Assembly: GCA_011391495.1 (NCBI GenBank)
Contig: JAABQK010000008.1
Span: 52,311-116,310 of the forward strand
Direction: 5' to 3'
DNA length: 64,000 bases
Source: Hydrogenophaga sp.
GTDB taxonomy: Bacteria > Pseudomonadota > Gammaproteobacteria > Burkholderiales > Burkholderiaceae_C
The translations under genes were made by a program, and so were the position numbers. Positions 32,922 through 41,613 of this stretch are shown here, piece by piece (within the stretch, counting starts at the first letter, position 1; every line of letters starts with the position of its first letter). The notes beneath the pieces were generated by a model. The model ran no database searches, was not told where the DNA came from, and saw only the letters and a program-made list of their open reading frames with translations.

Positions 32922-35054
32922 TCAGTGTCGGGACCGGCGCACCAGGCCCGAGGTGTCCAGAATCAGCGCCACCTTGCCGTCGCCCAGGATGGTGGCGCCC
33001 GAGATGTTGGGCACCTTGCGGTAGTTCGACTCCAGGTTCTTGATGACCACCTGTTGCTGGCCGAGCAGCTCGTCCACCATCAGCGCCACACGCGAACCGT
33101 CGGCTTCCACCACGACCATGATCGGGCTGCTGGCGTTGAATTCGAAACGCGGCACCTGGAACACGCGTTCCAGCTCGATGACCGGCATGTACTCGTCGCG
33201 CACCTTCACCAGCTGCGCGCCCTGGGCCACGGTGTTGATGTCGCTCGGTTTGATCTGGAAGGACTCGATGACCGATGCCAGCGGCAGGATGTAGACCTCG
33301 TCGCTCACCCGCACCGTCATGCCGTCCATGATGGCCAGGGTCAGGGGCAGGCGCACCGAGACGCGCATGCCGTAGCCCTCGGCCGAATCGATTTCGACCG
33401 TGCCGCCGAGCGAGGTGATGTTCTTCTTCACCACGTCCATGCCCACGCCACGGCCGGAGACATCGGTCACTTCGGCGGCGGTGGAGAAACCGGGCGCGAA
33501 GATCAGGTTCCAGACCTCGCTGTCGCTCATCGAGTCGGGTGCGTCGATGCCTTTTTCGCGCGCCTTGCTCAGCAGCTTCTCGCGCGACAGGCCCTTGCCG
33601 TCATCGCGCACCTCGATCAGGATCGAGCCACCCTGGTGGCTCGCCGAGAGCGTGATGGTGCCGTGCTCGGTCTTGCCCTTGACCCGCCGCTCCTCGGGCA
33701 TCTCGATGCCGTGGTCGCAGCTGTTGCGGATCAGGTGGGTCAGCGGGTCGGTGATCTTTTCGATCAGGCCCTTGTCGAGTTCGGTGGATTCGCCGTGGGT
33801 GATCAGCTCGACCTTCTTCCCCAGCTTGGCGGCCAGGTCGCGCAGCATGCGCGGAAAGCGGTTGAACACCACCGACATCGGGATCATGCGGATCGACATC
33901 ACCGCTTCCTGCAGGTCGCGGGTGTTGCGGTCCAGGTCGGCCAGACCGGCCAGCAACGGCTGGTTGGCGGCGCTGTCGAGTTCGCGGCTTTTCTGTGCCA
34001 GCATGGCCTGGGTGATCACGAGTTCGCCCACCAGGTTGATCAGCTGGTCCACCTTGCTGACCGAGACGCGCAGCGTGCTCGATTCCATTTGCGCCGTGCT
34101 GGGTGCGCGCTGCTCCGCCTTGACGGGCGGCCTGACGGCCAGGCTGGCGGCCGGCAGCTCGCTGGTTGCCGTGGCCGGTGCTGGCACTGCAGCGGGCACG
34201 CCCGGTGCGCCGTCGAAGAAACCGAAATCCTTGCCCTCGCCCGCGCTGGGCGTGGCAGGCGTTGCTTCATGCGCGACCGGCTGCGCAGCGGGGCTGGCGG
34301 CGTTGTCGATGATCTGGATCTGTTCCTTGCTCACATGGAAGGTGAACAGGTCCAGCAGGTCGGTGTCGCTGGAGGTGGTCTTCACCCGGTACACGCGCTT
34401 GTCGTGCTGGTCGCAGGGCAGCGCTTCAATCTCGCCCAGGCCCGGGATGTCGCGAAACAGTTCGGCGATGCAGTCGGCCTGCGCCGGGTTGTCCATCGGC
34501 CCGATGTGGATGTCCAGCTCGCGCCCGACGGGCACTGTCCTCGCAGGGGCGGAGGGTGCCGGAGCGCGCTGCCCTGCAGCAGCGCTGTGCGCAGGTGCCG
34601 TGGCCATCACCGGTGCGGGCGCCGGGGCGGCTTCGCCCTGCGCCAGCTGGCTGATGCGGCACACCAGGTCGGCGGTGGCTGGCGATTCGACCTGCTTGCC
34701 CTGGTGCTGGGCCAGCAGCAGGCGCAGCGCGTCGGACGATTCGAGCAGCACGTCGACCATGGCCGAGGTGGGTTGCAGTTCATGGCGGCGCAGCTTGTCC
34801 AGCAGCGACTCCATCTGGTGCGTGAGTTCGGCCACGTCGGCAAAGCCGAAGGTGGCGGCGCCACCCTTGATGGAGTGCGCGCAGCGGAAGATGGCGTTGA
34901 GTTCTTCGTCGTCGGCCTGTTCCAGGTCCAGCTGCAGCAGCATCTGTTCCATCTGGTCGAGGTTCTCGCCGGCCTCTTCAAAAAAGATCTGGTAGAACTG
35001 GCTCAGGTCGAAGTTGTCAGCGACCTGCTGGCCTTCGTTCATCATTTCACCCAT
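32922..35054 (-). CDS. cheA: Chemotaxis histidine kinase CheA
   Basis: CheA phosphorylates CheY and CheB under receptor control. The 710 residues have the Hpt (P1) domain with His at about 60 (RCAHSIKGGAATFGF), then an Ala/Pro-rich linker with a probable P2 region (about 180-260) and a second linker. A dimerisation domain (about 325-390), HATPase (LIRNSCDHGIEMPEER, GRGVGMDVVKKNI) and C-terminal CheW-like domain complete it. AAGGAG lies 8 bases before the ATG. It follows the operon's cheY; no cheW is present nearby, so the coupling protein must be encoded elsewhere. Confidence 0.97.
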   Translation of the reverse strand: MGEMMNEGQQVADNFDLSQFYQIFFEEAGENLDQMEQMLLQLDLEQADDEELNAIFRCAHSIKGGAATFGFADVAELTHQMESLLDKLRRHELQPTSAMVDVLLESSDALRLLLAQHQGKQVESPATADLVCRISQLAQGEAAPAPAPVMATAPAHSAAAGQRAPAPSAPARTVPVGRELDIHIGPMDNPAQADCIAELFRDIPGLGEIEALPCDQHDKRVYRVKTTSSDTDLLDLFTFHVSKEQIQIIDNAASPAAQPVAHEATPATPSAGEGKDFGFFDGAPGVPAAVPAPATATSELPAASLAVRPPVKAEQRAPSTAQMESSTLRVSVSKVDQLINLVGELVITQAMLAQKSRELDSAANQPLLAGLADLDRNTRDLQEAVMSIRMIPMSVVFNRFPRMLRDLAAKLGKKVELITHGESTELDKGLIEKITDPLTHLIRNSCDHGIEMPEERRVKGKTEHGTITLSASHQGGSILIEVRDDGKGLSREKLLSKAREKGIDAPDSMSDSEVWNLIFAPGFSTAAEVTDVSGRGVGMDVVKKNITSLGGTVEIDSAEGYGMRVSVRLPLTLAIMDGMTVRVSDEVYILPLASVIESFQIKPSDINTVAQGAQLVKVRDEYMPVIELERVFQVPRFEFNASSPIMVVVEADGSRVALMVDELLGQQQVVIKNLESNYRKVPNISGATILGDGKVALILDTSGLVRRSRH

Positions 35055-35106
35055 GGGGGACTCCTTGGCGGTGTGGCGCTCTGCGTGAGGGATCGGTCAC
35101 CGCGTG

Positions 35107-35469
35107 TCAGCGGATGACTTTCTGGATGACCTCGATCAGGCGGCCCGGATCGAAGGGCTTGACCAGCCATCCCGTGGCACCGGCACCGCGCCCGGCCTGC
35201 TTCATCTGGTCGCTGGACTCGGTGGTCAGGATCAGGATCGGCGTGTTCTTGAACTTGGGGTGTTCGCGCAGCTTGCGCGTCAGGCCCAGGCCATCCAGGC
35301 GTGGCATGTTCTGGTCGGTCAGCACCAGGTCGATGGCGTGGGTCTGGGCCTTTTCGTAAGCGTCCTGGCCGTCCACCGCCTCGACCACATGAAAACCAGC
35401 ACCCGTGAGGGTGAACGCCACCATTTTTCGCATGGAAGCCGAGTCGTCTACGGCAAGAATCGATTGCAT
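35107..35469 (-). CDS. CheY-type single-domain response regulator (che operon copy)
   Basis: A receiver domain of 120 residues: acidic pair Asp8/Asp9 in LAVDDSASMRK, phospho-acceptor Asp at about 52 in LTDQNMPRLDG, Thr in ILTTESSD and Lys in WLVKPFDP. The VKPFDP ending and QNMP motif set it apart from the second CheY at 58961, which has INMP. It is probably a CheA substrate serving adaptation, phosphate sink or a non-motor output, since the other copy sits with cheZ and the stator. GGAG precedes the ATG. Confidence 0.93.
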   Translation of the reverse strand: MQSILAVDDSASMRKMVAFTLTGAGFHVVEAVDGQDAYEKAQTHAIDLVLTDQNMPRLDGLGLTRKLREHPKFKNTPILILTTESSDQMKQAGRGAGATGWLVKPFDPGRLIEVIQKVIR

Positions 35470-35531
35470 GGGGTACTCCGTGTTTCGATCAGATATCGAC
35501 AGAAAGGCGCCGGTCTTGAATGGACCGTGTG

Positions 35532-35975
35532 TCAGAAAAGGTCGATGGAACCGGCGTCCATCTCGCTCTGGGTGACCGGACTGGGGCGTTCGGGCGTGGG
35601 GTCGATGCACAGCGGCTCCTCCCCCTCTTCCAGCGCCATGGCCTCGTCAGCCAGCCTCCAGGCGCAGCCCTGCAGCACCTTGCCGGTGTGCACGATGAGC
35701 TGGGTCGCCATGTCGTGGAACTGCAGTTCGGTCACCGCCTGGTGCAGGCTCAGGCGGATGCTTTTGATGTCTTCGTTGTCGTTGCCCGCCAGATGGGCCA
35801 GCGCGTGGTTCGCGGTGCTGAAGCGTTCCATCAGGTTGCCGGTGGCGTGGTCCAGCAGGCCTTCGAGCCGCTTGAGGTCGGTCATGGCCATCAGCAGCGA
35901 GTCCTGGAGGTCGGCCACCAGGTTCACAGGCAGGGAAACAGACGGCGGCGTCTGTGGCATCGTCAAGTGGTCCAT
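35532..35975 (-). CDS. Small CheZ-like helical chemotaxis protein (mini-CheZ candidate)
   Basis: I do not recognise a named family. The 147-residue protein is mostly helical (about 18-110) with an acidic tail. The block LQFHDMATQLI (about 85-94) aligns with the catalytic helix of CheZ in this window, AQDFHDLTGQVI: Phe-His-Asp and the Gln four residues after the Asp are in register (Asp88/Gln92 here, Asp133/Gln137 in CheZ). It heads the che operon before cheY and cheA. A CheY-P phosphatase or CheY-binding role is inferred. I chose ATG 35975; an open frame extends 15 codons further. Confidence 0.75.
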   Translation of the reverse strand: MDHLTMPQTPPSVSLPVNLVADLQDSLLMAMTDLKRLEGLLDHATGNLMERFSTANHALAHLAGNDNEDIKSIRLSLHQAVTELQFHDMATQLIVHTGKVLQGCAWRLADEAMALEEGEEPLCIDPTPERPSPVTQSEMDAGSIDLF

Positions 35976-36042
35976 GGGGTGTGCTTCTTGGTGCAGGGCT
36001 GTTGGGGTCGGGCGGTACAATTTTCCCGACCTGCTGGTCTCT

Positions 36043-36069
36043 CTATCGGCAGATAACGGGTCAAATACA
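36043..36069 (-). promoter_or_regulatory. Probable sigma-28 promoter of the che operon
   Basis: On the minus strand, GCCGATAG (7 of 8 to the -10 consensus GCCGATAA) is preceded at 11 bases by TGTATTTG, a weak -35 match (4 of 8). It lies 68 bases upstream of the first gene of the operon. Confidence 0.45.
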
Positions 36070-36139
36070 GTTCCATTTCACTGGCTTGCCATCCGGACCG
36101 GATCCGTTCCACCGTGGCCACGGCCCCATCGATCACACC

Positions 36140-37300
36140 ATGAGCGGAACGTCCGAAACAGCCGACAGACCCACGGTCCGCATCCTGCATCTGGAAGACT
36201 CCCGGGTCGATCACGCCTTGGTCAAGTTTGCGTTGCAACGCAGTCAGATGCCCTGTGAGCTGACTCTGGTGGACACGCTCGACGATTTCCGCCGCGAACT
36301 GGCGTCCGACGGCTACGACATCGTGCTGGCCGACTACCACCTGCCCGGTTTCACGGGTCTGGACGCCTGGGAAGTGGCGCGGGTGACCCGGCCCGACCTG
36401 CCCTTCGTGGTGCTGTCGGGTGCCATTGGCGAGGCCGCCGCCGTGGACGCGATGCACCGCGGCGTGAGCGATTACCTGCTCAAGGACAGCATGAACCGGC
36501 TGGCCCACGTGATCCAGCGCGCCATCGAGGTGAGCGAAACCCGCCAGGCCAAAGCCCGTGCCGACGCCGAGCTGGCCGACTCGCGCCAGCGCCTGGCCGA
36601 ACTGGCCGAGCACCTGCAGACCAGCATCGAGCAGGAGCGTGCCGACATCGCGCGCGAGATCCACGACGACATTGGTGGCGCACTGGCGGCGGTGAAGCTC
36701 GACCTGTCGTGGGTGGCCCGCCGGACCGCGGGTGACCCGGCCCTGCGCCAGCATGTGGACACCGCCCTGGAGATGCTGCAGCACGCCCTCGGGGCGAGCC
36801 AGCGCATCATGCTGAACCTGCGCCCGCCGATCCTGGACCAGGGGCTGGTGGCGGCGGTGCAGTGGCTGGCCGCCAGCTTCGAGCGCCGCACCGGCGTGCG
36901 CGTGTTGGTCAGGCGCTCGTCCGAGCAGCTGGATGTGCCGCGCGAGGTGCAGCTGGTGGCCTACCGCACGGCCCAGGAGGCGCTGACCAATGTGGCCAAA
37001 CACGCGCAGGCCAGCGGGGTGGACATCGACCTCAGCGACCGCGAAGGCGTGCTCACGCTGGAAGTGAGTGACAACGGCCGGGGCATGAGCGCCGACGCTA
37101 TGCGCAAGGCCAAGTCCTTCGGCCTGCTCGGTCTCAAGGAGCGGGCGGCCAAGGTGGGCGGCTGGCTCGACGTCAGCTCATCACCCAGGGGCACGTCGGT
37201 GATCCTCTCGGTGCCGCTGCAGGCGGCCGGGGGTGCGGACAGCGCAGCGGGTGGAAACAACAGGGAAGCGAACAACGATGATCAAAGTGATTTTGTGTGA
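36140..37300 (+). CDS. Soluble histidine kinase with N-terminal receiver domain (REC-HisKA_3-HATPase)
   Basis: The product has 386 residues and no membrane segments. The receiver comes first (about 14-130: ILHLEDSRVDHAL, Asp in VLADYHLPGFTG, Lys in YLLKDS). A coiled coil follows, then HisKA_3 with His at about 175 (IAREIHDDIGGALAAVKLDL), then HATPase (LEVSDNGRGMSAD, FGLLGLKERAAKVGG). Having the receiver in front makes it a relay middle element: it may accept phosphate from another kinase, for example CheA or the hybrid kinase nearby. The NarL-type regulator gene overlaps its end by 23 bases. Confidence 0.9.
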   Translation: MSGTSETADRPTVRILHLEDSRVDHALVKFALQRSQMPCELTLVDTLDDFRRELASDGYDIVLADYHLPGFTGLDAWEVARVTRPDLPFVVLSGAIGEAAAVDAMHRGVSDYLLKDSMNRLAHVIQRAIEVSETRQAKARADAELADSRQRLAELAEHLQTSIEQERADIAREIHDDIGGALAAVKLDLSWVARRTAGDPALRQHVDTALEMLQHALGASQRIMLNLRPPILDQGLVAAVQWLAASFERRTGVRVLVRRSSEQLDVPREVQLVAYRTAQEALTNVAKHAQASGVDIDLSDREGVLTLEVSDNGRGMSADAMRKAKSFGLLGLKERAAKVGGWLDVSSSPRGTSVILSVPLQAAGGADSAAGGNNREANNDDQSDFV

Positions 37301-37907
37301 CGACCATGCCATGGTGCGCCGTGGCATCCGCGACACCGTGTCCGAGGCGGTGGACATCCAGGTGGTGGGCGAGGCGGCCAGCTACCCCGAGCTGCGCGAG
37401 CAGCTGCGCAAGACCCCCTGCGACGTGCTCGTGCTCGACCTCAACATGCCCGGGCGCGGCGGGCTGGAGGTGCTGGCGGCACTGCGCGAGGAGGGGTCAC
37501 CGGTGAAGACGCTGGTGGTCTCCATGTACCCGGAAGACCAGTACGCCATCCGCTGCCTGCGCGCCGGCGCGCGCGGCTACCTGAACAAGGCCGGAGAACC
37601 GGCCGAGTTGGTGACCGCCATCCGCACCGTGCAGCAGGGTCGCAAGTACGTCACACCCGAGGTGGCACAGATGCTGGTGGACAACCTGAATGCGCCGGAA
37701 AGCGAAGAGCTGCACGCCAGCCTGTCCGAGCGCGAACTGCAGACCCTGCAGAAGATCGCGTCCGGCAAGAAGCTCTCGGAGATTGCAGAAGAGCTCATGC
37801 TCAGCCCCAAGACGGTCAGCGTCTACCGCGCGCGGGTGCTCGAGAAGCTGCACCTGGCCAACAACGCCGAACTGACGGTCTACGCGATCCGCAACAGCCT
37901 GGTGTGA
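37278..37907 (+). CDS. NarL/FixJ-family response regulator
   Basis: The 209-residue regulator has a receiver (VILCDDHAMVRRG, Asp at about 54 in LVLDLNMPGRGG, Lys in YLNKAGEP). A LuxR-type DNA-binding domain follows (LSERELQTLQKIASGKKLSE, LSPKTVSVYRARVLEKLHL). The start lies inside the 3' end of the kinase gene (overlap 23 bases), so the two are a cognate pair. Target genes are not evident. Confidence 0.93.
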   Translation: MIKVILCDDHAMVRRGIRDTVSEAVDIQVVGEAASYPELREQLRKTPCDVLVLDLNMPGRGGLEVLAALREEGSPVKTLVVSMYPEDQYAIRCLRAGARGYLNKAGEPAELVTAIRTVQQGRKYVTPEVAQMLVDNLNAPESEELHASLSERELQTLQKIASGKKLSEIAEELMLSPKTVSVYRARVLEKLHLANNAELTVYAIRNSLV

Positions 37908-38006
37908 CGGCGGCGGTCCGGGCCTGCGCGAACCGGCCGGGGCATTGGGGGCAAAATGCCTGCGTGTCGTGGTGAACATGCGGCCGCTGGCCGCTGAAAG
38001 GTGATG

Positions 38007-38540
38007 ATGAGCAACGCACTGTTTTCGACCGGGGCGGCGAAGCCGGCCGCTGGGCGCCTGTCAGCGAAACGCGCCCGCGGGCTGGTCGGCGCGGCCTGCA
38101 TCTCGGTCCTGCTGCTCGGCGGGTGCACGGTGGACGTGCTGAACACCCAGCCGGCCCGTGAAGTCGCGCAGCTCGCGAAGCCGCCCGGCTCGGTCTACAC
38201 CGGCTGGCGCGTGTTCCAGGCCCGCTGCGCGCAGTGCCACGGTCCCGTGGCGAGCGGTGGGCCCAATGGCCCCGACCTGCTGCCTCGGGTGCGGGACATG
38301 GGCCCGCGCAGGTTCGTGGACACCGTGCTTACGCGCTACGACTGGAACCTTCCGCCGGACCAGGCCAGCGGCGCGCGCCGAAGTGCGCAGATCGAAGACA
38401 TCCTGCAGCGCAAGGAAGCGGCGCTCACGATGCCCGCCTGGCAAGATGAACCCCAGGTGCAGGCCCACATCATGGATCTCTACGCCTACCTCTCGGCGCG
38501 CGCGGAAGGCTCGCAGGGCGCCGGTCGTCCGGCGCCGTAG
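38007..38540 (+). CDS. Lipoprotein c-type cytochrome
   Basis: The 177-residue product has a positively charged start and hydrophobic segment ending in a lipobox LLGGC (Cys at about 40), then a single haem c site CAQCH (about 74-78). A probable distal Met lies in ALTMPAWQDE near residue 140. It would be a periplasm-facing, membrane-anchored electron carrier. Start alternatives GTG 38001 and ATG 38004 are in frame; ATG 38007 has the best spacing from AAAGG. No partner oxidase or dehydrogenase gene is adjacent. Confidence 0.85.
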   Translation: MSNALFSTGAAKPAAGRLSAKRARGLVGAACISVLLLGGCTVDVLNTQPAREVAQLAKPPGSVYTGWRVFQARCAQCHGPVASGGPNGPDLLPRVRDMGPRRFVDTVLTRYDWNLPPDQASGARRSAQIEDILQRKEAALTMPAWQDEPQVQAHIMDLYAYLSARAEGSQGAGRPAP

Positions 38541-38599
38541 GCCGCAGCCCCGTGCGGCGCTGCGCCACCTCCACCCCTGGTGCAAAAGGAACTGGTTCG

Positions 38600-39031
38600 A
38601 TGTCCCGGCGTGTTCTGGCTGCGCTGCTCCTGGGGGCCGCGCTGCTGCTCGCCGCTTGCGGCCAAGACGATCCGCAGGCGTCGCTGGAGGCGGCGGTGCA
38701 GCAGCTGCAGGACAACCTGGAGGCCCGGGACACCCGGGCCGTGATGGCGCAGCTGGATCCGAAGTTTCGCGCGCAGGACAGCCTGGACCAGGCCTGGGCG
38801 AGGCAGACCATGACGCTGGTGTTCCTGCGCCATGCGCAGGTGAAGGTGATCGCCGTCGCGCGCAGCAGCCGGATCGACCCCGTCGCGCCGGACCTGGGCA
38901 CCACGCAGGCCCGGGTGCTGCTGACCGGTGCCCAGGATCTGTGGCCGGAGCGGCTGGCCCCTTACGCGGTGGAGCTGTCCTGGCGGCGGCAGGGTCCCGA
39001 CTGGAAGCTCTTCGACCTGACGTGGCAGTAG
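38600..39031 (+). CDS. Small lipoprotein, NTF2-like character, unknown function
   Basis: The 143-residue product has signal MSRRVLAALLLGAALLLAAC with lipidated Cys at about 20. The mature part has a helix (SLEAAVQQLQDNLEARDTRA) followed by beta strands (VKVIAVARSS, ARVLLTGAQD, YAVELSWRRQG, WKLFDLTWQ). The helix-then-sheet order resembles NTF2-like cone folds, but I cannot name the family. AAAGGA lies nine bases before the ATG. It follows the cytochrome by 59 bases and converges with fliR. Confidence 0.75.
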   Translation: MSRRVLAALLLGAALLLAACGQDDPQASLEAAVQQLQDNLEARDTRAVMAQLDPKFRAQDSLDQAWARQTMTLVFLRHAQVKVIAVARSSRIDPVAPDLGTTQARVLLTGAQDLWPERLAPYAVELSWRRQGPDWKLFDLTWQ

Positions 39032-39065
39032 GCCGCGGGTCACCGGGGCCGCGCCCTGGCGGGGG

Positions 39066-39833
39066 TCATCCGCCGGTGAAGATCTCGGTGGCCAGCTTCA
39101 GCAGCGCGACCACCGGCGCGTCCAGCATCGGCAAGGTGGCGGCAATGCCGACCAGGCCGGCGGTGAGCGTGATCGGAAAGCCGATCGCGAACGCGTTCAT
39201 CTGCGGCGCGATGCGCGAGACGAAGCCCAGCACGATGTTGATGAACAGCAGCATGGCGATCATGGGCAGCGCGATCCACAGTCCATAGCGGAACACCACG
39301 GCGCCGAGCTGGTGCAGCTGCATGCGGTTGATCGACTCGAAGGCGCTGCCGCCGAGCGGGAAGGTCTCGAAACTGGCCACCACCGCCTGCAGCAGCATGA
39401 GGTGACCGCCCAGCACCACGAACAGCAGCATGGTGATGTTGCCGAAAAAACGGCCCACCGCGCTGGTCTGCGAGTTGGTCGAAGGGTCGAAGAAGCCCGC
39501 GAAGTTCAGGCCCATCTGCAGACCGATGACCTCCCCCGCGAGTTCGACCGAAGCAAACACGATGCGCACCGCCAGACCGATCGCGATCCCCACCACGACC
39601 TGCTGCAGCACCACCGAGAACGCGTTCGGATCGGTCAGGCCCACCACGGGCTGGTCGGGCAGACCCGCCTGGGCGCAGACGGCCACCAGGAAGGCCAGCG
39701 CGACCCGGCTGCGCACGGGGACCGAGCGGGCCGAGAAGATCGGCGCGCTGGAGAACACCGCCAGGATGCGCAGAAAGGGCCAGAACACCGGAGAGACCAG
39801 CGCCATGATGTCCGCTTCGCTGAAAGTGGGCAT
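39066..39833 (-). CDS. fliR: Flagellar export apparatus membrane protein FliR
   Basis: FliR is part of the FliPQR export gate inside the MS-ring. The 255 residues have about six membrane helices and the conserved blocks FLRILAVFSSAPIFSARSVP, GEVIGLQMGLNFAGFFDPST and LLFINIVLGFVSRIAPQMN. Downstream on the plus side, a short lipoprotein gene converges with it. It is separated from fliQ by 180 bases containing a structured repeat, unusually wide for fliP-Q-R. Confidence 0.97.
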   Translation of the reverse strand: MPTFSEADIMALVSPVFWPFLRILAVFSSAPIFSARSVPVRSRVALAFLVAVCAQAGLPDQPVVGLTDPNAFSVVLQQVVVGIAIGLAVRIVFASVELAGEVIGLQMGLNFAGFFDPSTNSQTSAVGRFFGNITMLLFVVLGGHLMLLQAVVASFETFPLGGSAFESINRMQLHQLGAVVFRYGLWIALPMIAMLLFINIVLGFVSRIAPQMNAFAIGFPITLTAGLVGIAATLPMLDAPVVALLKLATEIFTGG

Positions 39834-39929
39834 GGCTTAGCGAGCGGGCCGACGTTGAACGGTGAGGGGCAGCCGCCCCAGGGCACAGTCAGCGCAAGCC
39901 GTGCCTCCGGCGCGAATGGCTCCCGCCCC

Positions 39930-40009
39930 AGGGCACCGCCGGACCGGCTTCGCCGGCCGGCCAGTGCCGCCCCCCTCGGGGGGGTGACGCGAAGCGGCGC
40001 AGGGGGGGC
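39930..40009 (-). repeat. Structured intergenic repeat, copy 4
   Basis: It lies four bases beyond the fliQ stop. Outer stem GGCAC (39932-39936)/GTGCC (39964-39968), inner CCGGC-TTC-GCCGG, then a CCCCCCTCGGGGGGG block and the GACGCGAAGCGGCGC arm. The sequence 39834-39929 before it shows no gene. Confidence 0.85.
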
Positions 40010-40013
40010 CCAT

Positions 40014-40283
40014 CTACACCGCGTAGTTCGGGATCGACAGGATGGTGCTGCGGATGAACTCAACCAGGGTGGTCATCATCCACGGGCCGGCAATGGCAAA
40101 CACCGCGATCGCCGCGATCAGCTTGGGCACGAAGGACAGCGTGGCCTCGTGGATCTGCGTGATGGCCTGGAACAGGCTCACCAGCAGGCCCACGCCGAGC
40201 ACCACGGCCAGCACCGGCGCGGCCACCATGAGCAACATGTAGAGGGCGTTCTGCCCCATCGTCAGAGCGGCTTGCGGGTCCAT
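40014..40283 (-). CDS. fliQ: Flagellar export apparatus protein FliQ
   Basis: A two-helix membrane component of the FliPQR gate. At 89 residues it is the standard length. Helices lie at about 15-40 and 52-75 (LLMVAAPVLAVVLGVGLLVS, FVPKLIAAIAVFAIAGPWMM), with FQAITQIHEATLSFVPK between, the classic FliQ loop. It lies 15 bases after fliP. Confidence 0.97.
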   Translation of the reverse strand: MDPQAALTMGQNALYMLLMVAAPVLAVVLGVGLLVSLFQAITQIHEATLSFVPKLIAAIAVFAIAGPWMMTTLVEFIRSTILSIPNYAV

Positions 40284-40298
40284 GTATGGGTCCTTGGA

Positions 40299-41102
40299 TC
40301 AGGTGGCGAACGAGGCGGCGAGCGAACCGAGCAGCAGGTTCCAGCCGTCGGCGAGCACGAACAGCATCAGCTTGAACGGCAGCGCCACCAGCACCGGCGA
40401 GAGCATCATCATGCCGAGCGACATCAGCACGCTGGCCACCACCATGTCGATCACCAGAAAGGGGATGAAGATCATGAAGCCGATCTGGAACGCGGTCTTG
40501 AGTTCGCTGGTGACGAAGGCGGGCACGATGACGCGGAACGGCGCGGTCTCGGCGGTCACGTCGGCGGGCAGCTTGGCGAGCCGGGCAAAGAGTTCGAAGT
40601 CGCTCTGGCGCGTCTGCTTGAGCATGAAGGCGCGCATGGGTCCCTGGCCGCGGTCGAGCGCCTGCTCGAAGCTGATCTGGTTCGCGGTGTAGGGTGCGTA
40701 GGCCTCGTTGTAGACCTTGTCGAGCGTCGGTCCCATCACGAACAGCGTGAGGAAGAGCGAGAGGCCCACCACCACCTGGTTCGGTGGCGCCGACTGCGTG
40801 CCCAGCGCCTGGCGCATCAGCGAGAGCACGATCACGATGCGGGTGAAACCCGTCATCAGCAGCAGCACGGCAGGCAGGAAAGACAGCGCGGTGAAGAACA
40901 GCAGGGTCTGGATCGGCACCGAATAGCTGGCACCGCCCGCACCCTGGCCAATCACCAGGGGCAGGGACGCTCCCGCCGTCACCGCTGCCGCGGGTGGGCT
41001 AAGGGGCAGGGACGGAGCGACCTGGGCCAGTGCGGTGCCGGCCAGCATGGCCAGCCCGGTGAAGACCGCCGCGTGGCGCCAGCGGACATCACAGCGGCGC
41101 AT
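40299..41102 (-). CDS. fliP: Flagellar export apparatus protein FliP
   Basis: FliP is the core of the export gate. The 267 residues have a cleavable signal (hydrophobic segment ending ALAQ at about 28) and helices with the family blocks [40 protein letters not shown] and [20 protein letters not shown]. The gene start overlaps the fliO end by 14 bases. It precedes fliQ. Confidence 0.97.
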   Translation of the reverse strand: MRRCDVRWRHAAVFTGLAMLAGTALAQVAPSLPLSPPAAAVTAGASLPLVIGQGAGGASYSVPIQTLLFFTALSFLPAVLLLMTGFTRIVIVLSLMRQALGTQSAPPNQVVVGLSLFLTLFVMGPTLDKVYNEAYAPYTANQISFEQALDRGQGPMRAFMLKQTRQSDFELFARLAKLPADVTAETAPFRVIVPAFVTSELKTAFQIGFMIFIPFLVIDMVVASVLMSLGMMMLSPVLVALPFKLMLFVLADGWNLLLGSLAASFAT

Positions 41103-41463
41103 GGGGGCCTTTGGTGGAAGAAGGGTTCATGAGCTGGGCCAGACGCACGGCAAAGCCGTTGGCGGCGCCGGGCGTGCCGGGCGCGGTGGGGACTTCGGGT
41201 TCGGCGGGCAGGGGCAGGCTGTGCAGGGCGCTGATGCTGCCGGGCGCCACGCCAAGCACTAGGCAGAGCGCATCGGGCCCCTGCCCCACCTGCACCGTCA
41301 CCAGACGCTGCTGCGGCCCGAGCGAGACCGTGCTCATCACCTTGAGCGCCGGGCCGGCCTGGTGGGCGATGCCCGGCAGGTGCTTCTTCCAGCGCTGCAG
41401 CGCGAACGCCAGCAGCACCATCAGGAGCAGCAGACCGATTGCAGGCAAGGCGTTTTGCAGCAT
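41089..41463 (-). CDS. fliO: Flagellar biosynthetic protein FliO
   Basis: FliO helps assemble the FliP ring. The 124 residues have one N-terminal membrane helix ([17 protein letters not shown], about 7-23) and a small cytoplasmic beta domain ([20 protein letters not shown]) as in the family. ATG 41463 gives the expected short periplasmic N-terminus; a TTG start 22 codons earlier is possible. No good Shine-Dalgarno is present. A repeat lies in the gap to fliN. Confidence 0.9.
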   Translation of the reverse strand: MLQNALPAIGLLLLMVLLAFALQRWKKHLPGIAHQAGPALKVMSTVSLGPQQRLVTVQVGQGPDALCLVLGVAPGSISALHSLPLPAEPEVPTAPGTPGAANGFAVRLAQLMNPSSTKGPHAPL

Positions 41464-41533
41464 GAGGTAGGAAGGAAAAACGAGAGAGAAGTGAAAGGCA
41501 GTGAAGCGACCGGAGCGAAGTGCCTTCAACCCA

Positions 41534-41613
41534 GAGACACCGGGGAACCGGCTTCGCCGGGCCTCTGGTGTCGCCCCTTTCCAGGGGGAGGCGCCGAAGG
41601 CGACGCAGGGGGG
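41534..41613 (-). repeat. Structured intergenic repeat, copy 5
   Basis: Directly abuts the fliN stop. Outer stem GACACC (41536-41541)/GGTGTC (41567-41572), inner CCGGC-TTC-GCCGG, then a CCCCTTTCCAGGGGG block and a GGCGCCGAAGGCG arm. Confidence 0.85.

Noticed and set aside
32874..35117. Plus-strand open frame of about 750 codons opposite cheA
   Set aside because: cheA has intact Hpt, ATPase and CheW-like motifs; the antisense frame has none.
38541..38599. Possible sixteenth repeat copy after the cytochrome gene
   Set aside because: CGGCGCTGCGCCAC and GGAACTGGTTC are suggestive, but the central block and paired stems are missing.
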